DNA of 17,205 nt from an uncultured Collinsella sp. (GTDB lineage: Bacteria; Actinomycetota; Coriobacteriia; Coriobacteriales; Coriobacteriaceae), in NCBI GenBank assembly GCA_902478705.1, contig CABSMB010000007.1, forward strand, positions 1 to 17,205, given 5' to 3'. Made by a program: the position numbers and the translations under genes. A model generated the notes under the pieces. That model saw only the letters and a program-made list of their open reading frames with translations. It was not told where the DNA came from and searched no databases. Shown here piece by piece: positions 12,865-17,205 of the stretch; position 1 is the first letter of the stretch; each line of letters opens with the position of its first letter.

Positions 12865-15800
12865 CTAGTGGGTCTTGCGGCGCTTGATCAGCATGATGAG
12901 GGCTATCACTACGAGCGTTGCTCCCGCTGCTGCTGCGGTGGCGACTAGGGCGAATGTTTGGTCGCCGGTGTTTGCGAGGTTCTTCGCTGTGGTCGTAGTC
13001 TTGACCTTGGTGTCGGTCTTAGCTCCGTTGTCGGACTTGGGCTTGTCCGGGTTCGTCGGGGTCTCAGGAGTCTCGGGGTCCTTTGAGCCTTCGGAATCGG
13101 TTGGACCGGCGGTGTTTACCAGCGTATGGTCCAGGAACTTCTTGGCGCCCGCACTTGCCTGTGAGAACAGGCGGCGCGTGCGGATCGGGGTGGCGTTCAC
13201 CGTTGTGGGCGCCGTCTCCTCGGCCTCGATATTCACGAGCGCCGTGCCGGTGTCGAGGCCCACGTCGTTGTATCCCACGTGGCAGTAATACTGCGCACCG
13301 TCATCGTCTGCGGTCAGGTCAATCTCGAGCTTTGAGGCCGTTCCAGCCGCGAGGTTGCCATCGGCACCCACGAGCTTAAACTCTGTCTCGCCGCGGCCCT
13401 TGCGGTACCACATATAGGTCAGTGCCAGCCCTGTTTCGCTATCGTCGGCACCGAGTTGCTTCACATGGCCAATCGCCGAGAGCGTCAGGTGGCTTCCCGC
13501 CGTGCGCTCAACCGAAGAGTCGTATCCAAGATCCGACCCCTCCGCAGCATCCGCCGCAGGTCCGCTCACGGTCATCGTCATGCCATCGGGCATGGTCTTG
13601 ACCGTGATGATTGCCGAGCGAATACCTGTTTCGGTCGTGGATCCATTCTTAACGGCGGCGATGGCGAATCGATACTCCGTATTGGGCTGCAGCCCATCCC
13701 ACTTGAGCGAGGTCTGCGTGTTGTCGGCAATCTTCCAGCTATTGACGACCGCATCCGCCGCATTGCTCTGCAGCATGCCCACGCCGTAGCTAAAGCCACT
13801 CTTGTTTGCGAGCACATCGTCCCAGCTAAACGTGACGCTGGTCGAATCGACGGCGTTTGCCGTAAAGCCCGTCACGGCCGGCGCGTCGGGCATCTCGACG
13901 TCCTTAACGTCATAGCCCACGATCCAGAACTGGTCGGTGTCCTTGGTGCCGAGCTTGTCGCCCGAGTCTGCCTCGAACTTGTCGACATCCACCGCGTTGA
14001 CGCCCAGACGCCACACAAAACCGTACTTGCCCTGCGCGGCCTCGGGCAGGTTGTCGACGGTGCCGCCGTATTCGGTCGATTCACTCGAGGAGTTACCCGT
14101 AGTAAAGCCGGCGTTGGCACCAAAGCACAGGCCGCCAAACAACTCGTGCTTTGCGAGCTTCGCGCCCATGACAACGCTGCCGTTCAGCGTCAAGCCGAGC
14201 TCGAGCTCCTGCTCCTTGCCCTCCTCGACTTCGATGGTCTGCTCAATGCTCGCCCCCGACTGCGCGGCGGCGCCGTTAAACCCATCGTGCGTGTAGGCGC
14301 GCGTTACGCCAGGCTTGCCCAGGCCAAAGGAATCCCCAACGGGAGTCTCGCCGTTGAGCGTCGTTTGATAGGTTCCGGGTTCTCCCGACCGGTTGGTCAA
14401 AAAGTAGCTGAGCGGCGTCATATTGTGCTGTTTGGCAATGCGGTCATAGGCCTCGACATTAACGACCGAGGTCTGCGCGCCGAGCGACACGGGCGCCGCC
14501 ATCACGCCCTTGCCACCAGTTTCCTCATTTTCGATCTCATACTCGTAATAGACCATCGGAATCGTGTAGAGCACGGCCTTGTCACCCTCGCCGGCATGCG
14601 ACTCATAGCTTACGCTTGCGCTGACCGTGCGCTCGCTCCGGTAGTCATAGCATCCCTCGGCGGCAAAATCGACTGAAGCATTCATCGCGACCAGGGGCGG
14701 ACCGGTCTGCACCTCGACGGCAACGCCCAACTCGGCGCCAATGGTATAGCCCTGGGATGTCCCCGTGCCCTTTTCCTCTCCGTATGACGTGCCGCCCAAC
14801 ACCAGATAGCCGTATGCCTGCTCCAGATCCTCAACATAGGGCGCATCCTGCAGCACGGCAAGCACGCGCGGGTTGGTATAGACCTTGTAGCGGTCCTTGT
14901 ACGTGATCTTGACGCTGTCGTTGTCGACATCGGGCAGCGCGAGCGAGATAAATGTGCCGTAGGTAGTGCCGCGACGGTTGCTCTCGCTAATCACCTGCTC
15001 CTCGCCGCGGCGCACCTTTCCGTTCTCGTCGAGCGAAAAATGCGAGGCGGTCATCCAATAGTAGTCATCGTTCTTGCGCAGGTCCTCGTCGCGGTGCTTG
15101 CCCACCACGGCGATAAAGCTCTCGTTATAGCGGTCCGAACCCGAGACGCTGCCCGCCTTGACGTCGCTGATCCACACCTGCTCTATACCCTTGTGGTCAT
15201 GCTTGTTGCTGCTGTTGTATTGCTGACCGCTCATGCTCATGGTTCCGACCATGGACCCCAAGCCCTGAGCCCCGCTCTGTGCCGTGTTGCAGGCAAAGTC
15301 GCGGAACACATCGCCGCCCACGAGCACCTCGTCAACCGCCAGCTGCTCGGACAGGCCGTCAAGGTTGGCAGTGGCAAGGGCAATAGGCGCCAAGGTGCAC
15401 GGATAGCGCTTATCCTGAGCGCTATCCTTCCATGCGCTGTTGGGCACATGCATCAGCCCATAGGAGGCGAGGAGCCCGTCTCTGTATTCCTTACAATCGG
15501 AAAGCTTGAACTCGCCAGACTCCGAGTCAAAATACGCGTAGCGGTACAGCGCGCCGTACAGCCCCTTGCTGCCGTCAGAAGCGCCGTAATCAAAAGCGCT
15601 GCGTTGCCAGTCATAGCCCGCAAGAATAAGGCCCGTGACGGTTTCACCCGTCTTCTTTCCTTCTTCATCGTAGGCGGCAAACGTGCCGAACGTCGCATTC
15701 GCAGCGACCATGGTCTTGCCGTTCGCGGAGAGGGAGATTGCGCCCGCGTCGCCCAGAGCATCGACATGGACGAGCGCACCCTTGGATGCATCCCACGAAA

Positions 15801-16954
15801 ACAGCTCGCAATGCGTCGACTTATCAATATTCTTCTTGCCGTAGGGTGCCGAGACCACGATGGCGAGGTCATCGCAAAAATCGCGATCGAGGTCGCCGGC
15901 CGCTAGCGAAACGACAGGAGCTGACTGAAGCTGCGTCCAGGAGTCGTTCCCGCCCTTGTTGTGCGTGGTGTAGTCCGCGGCGTTACCGGCATCGATCTTG
16001 ACGACGCTTTGCTTCCAGTTGCCGCCCTCCAAGTCATACATGTCGACTACAGCCTTGCGCACGCCGTTCTCGTCGACATAGCAGCCCGCGTAGACAAAAA
16101 GCTCGTCGACGCCGTCGCCATCGACATCGCCCGCCTCGACATCAAAGACGGCGTCGTGCTCTTGCAGGTAACCGGCATCCAGGTACTTAAAACGGCCTCC
16201 GTCCATCATATTGGTGTTGACCGTCACCGGCAGACGCGTATCAAGGCTGCGCGTGCGCCCGTTGCTAAACGAATAGAGGACCAGCTCAACCTTTCCGGCG
16301 TACGACTTGCCGTCGATCGTCGTGGACGAGCTGTCACCATAGGCGCGAAGCTCGGCAACGCGGCTCTTTTTGCCCGTTTTGGCATCGCTGCAGAACTCAA
16401 CGCTTGTGGCGTGAATGCCCGAGAAGCCGTTGTTGTCGTTGGCAAGTACCGTCGAGGACTCATTGTTGCTCAGATACGACCAGGTGCCGCCACCGTAGTC
16501 GCTATGCTTGTAGAGGTCGCTGTTCGTATCGAAATTGTTGACGTTTTGCCAGAACTTTGCGGCGCCCCACACACTTCCATAGCCATCGGTGAGTTTGCTG
16601 CTGCCGCCAATATCGCCGCGCTCGACGTTCTCGAGCTTGTCGCGCAGAGTGTAGCGATTGCCATGGCTGCCGTTAGCTGCCATATAGACCTCGCTGCGCG
16701 TGGCAAACGTCGTGGGAGTATCGGTGGAATAGGGGCCAACGGTATCGGCCGGAATGTCCTCGCTCGTGCCCAGGCCCAGATCGCTATAGTCCTGCTCGGT
16801 CATATCGGTGATCTCAGGCGCGTCGGCCGCCTGGGCGACGTTGGGAGCCGCCGTGAAACAGGCGACGCTCGTGGCGATCAGCGCAGCAAGCGCCGCCGTC
16901 CCAACAAGCGGGATTTTCGACAGCCTACGGATACGGGGGGTGTGGAACGTACAT
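12865..16954 (-). CDS. Giant FG-GAP repeat, sortase-anchored surface protein; signal peptide out of frame with its ATG
   Basis: The main frame encodes about 1360 residues. Upstream of the first in-frame ATG (16803) the same frame continues into a clear signal peptide (RRLSKIPLVG, then a hydrophobic Ala-rich core, ending NVAQA before ADAPEI), but contains no ATG, GTG or TTG. The well-placed ATG at 16954, six bases after an AGG ribosome site, is one base out of frame and as written gives only MYVPHPPYP then stop. Removing one C from the six-C run (16935-16940) joins it to the signal peptide as MYVPHPRIRRLSK. Numbering from there: calcium-type FG-GAP loops DVDGDG (about 276) and DLDRDFCDD (about 354), further FG-GAP-like segments, an unassigned beta-rich centre (about 700-1000), a fibronectin III domain (about 1021-1120), an Ig-like domain (about 1150-1248), a Pro/Lys/Thr linker, LANTG at 1326, a membrane helix and KRRKTH. 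It is a cell-wall-anchored protein with a likely adhesin-like role; the ligand is unknown. Confidence 0.85.
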
Positions 16955-16987
16955 GAGGGACCTCGCTTTATTCGAGTGGAGTGGACT

Positions 16988-17057
16988 CATTTTTGCAAAT
17001 GATACATCCGATGCCCGATATCACGTGTCTCATTTTCGCCAACGGCGTGTCTCATTT
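16988..17057. repeat. TGTCTCATTT repeats upstream of the surface-protein gene
   Basis: TGTCTCATTT occurs at 17026-17035 and 17048-17057, and its near reverse complement AAATGATACA at 16998-17007, so the first pair can fold around 18 bases. TCATTT/AAATGA (16988-17003) and CGCC/GGCG (17037-17047) form smaller stems. The layout resembles the palindromic units further right but with a different arm sequence. A weak candidate -10 for the surface gene, TATCAT on the minus strand (17006 to 17001), lies inside these repeats. Confidence 0.55.
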
Positions 17058-17076
17058 TTGAGAATCCGAGATGCCG

Positions 17077-17186
17077 CGGAAATCTTATCCCAGCTCAAAG
17101 GCCATTTCTGGGATGTATTTTCCGTCGAGTGCCTCATCGGGAAACTGCATCCCATTTCAAGCGTCGATTCTGGGACGCACTTTCCC
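17077..17186. repeat. Two more units of the 61-62-base palindromic repeat, at the window edge
   Basis: Two units show the same plan as those at 12546-12776: CGGAAATCTTATCCC, 18 bases, GGGATGTATTTTCCG; then GGGAAACTGCATCCC, 18 bases, GGGACGCACTTTCCC. The left arms end at 17091 and 17153, a period of 62. The array may continue past the right edge. Confidence 0.8.
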
Positions 17187-17205
17187 CTTAGACCCTCAAC
17201 CCTGT

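Noticed and set aside
16801..16803. ATG at 16803 as the start of the surface protein
   Set aside because: It gives a protein with a sortase anchor but no signal peptide and has no good ribosome site, while the same frame upstream encodes a complete signal peptide.

Overview
The window looks like a chromosomal segment of a high-GC Gram-positive gut actinobacterium of the class Coriobacteriia, most likely Collinsella or a close relative. This is inferred from the base composition, the character of the proteins, a class-E-type LAxTG sortase signal, and intergenic palindromes with a GGGAC core. No rRNA, tRNA, transposase or CRISPR locus is visible.

Left part (1-3911): the 5' end of a small transaldolase gene (minus) and a Cof-type HAD phosphatase (minus). 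A fused 23S rRNA methyltransferase rlmKL (plus) diverges from the HAD gene. Its C-terminal RlmK half looks intact, but its N-terminal RlmL half has lost the NPPY and glycine-rich motifs.

Middle part (4007-8754, all minus): a potassium block, read in the order kup (K+ uptake permease), a 64-residue single-pass membrane protein, a strong hairpin, a short KdpD-type sensor kinase and a KdpE-type response regulator. The kinase lacks the usual N-terminal KdpD/Usp module, and no kdpFABC pump genes lie beside it. The inferred picture is a KdpDE-like pair linked to a Kup transporter.

Right part (8912-12302): a nitroreductase (minus) diverging from a multi-pass LTA-synthase-type phosphoglycerol transferase (plus). 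A 562-base gene-free stretch follows. It holds a 30-bp perfect inverted repeat around a terminator, a second near-identical terminator, and four tandem copies of a 61-62-base palindromic unit.

Far right (12865-16954, minus): a giant secreted, sortase-anchored FG-GAP repeat surface protein of about 1360 residues. Its signal peptide is out of frame with the only well-placed start codon because of a run of six C (G on the plus strand). This could be a phase-variation switch, a mutation or a sequencing error. The same 61-62-base palindromic repeat family reappears upstream of the gene and runs to the end of the window, so the gene is bracketed by repeats on both sides.
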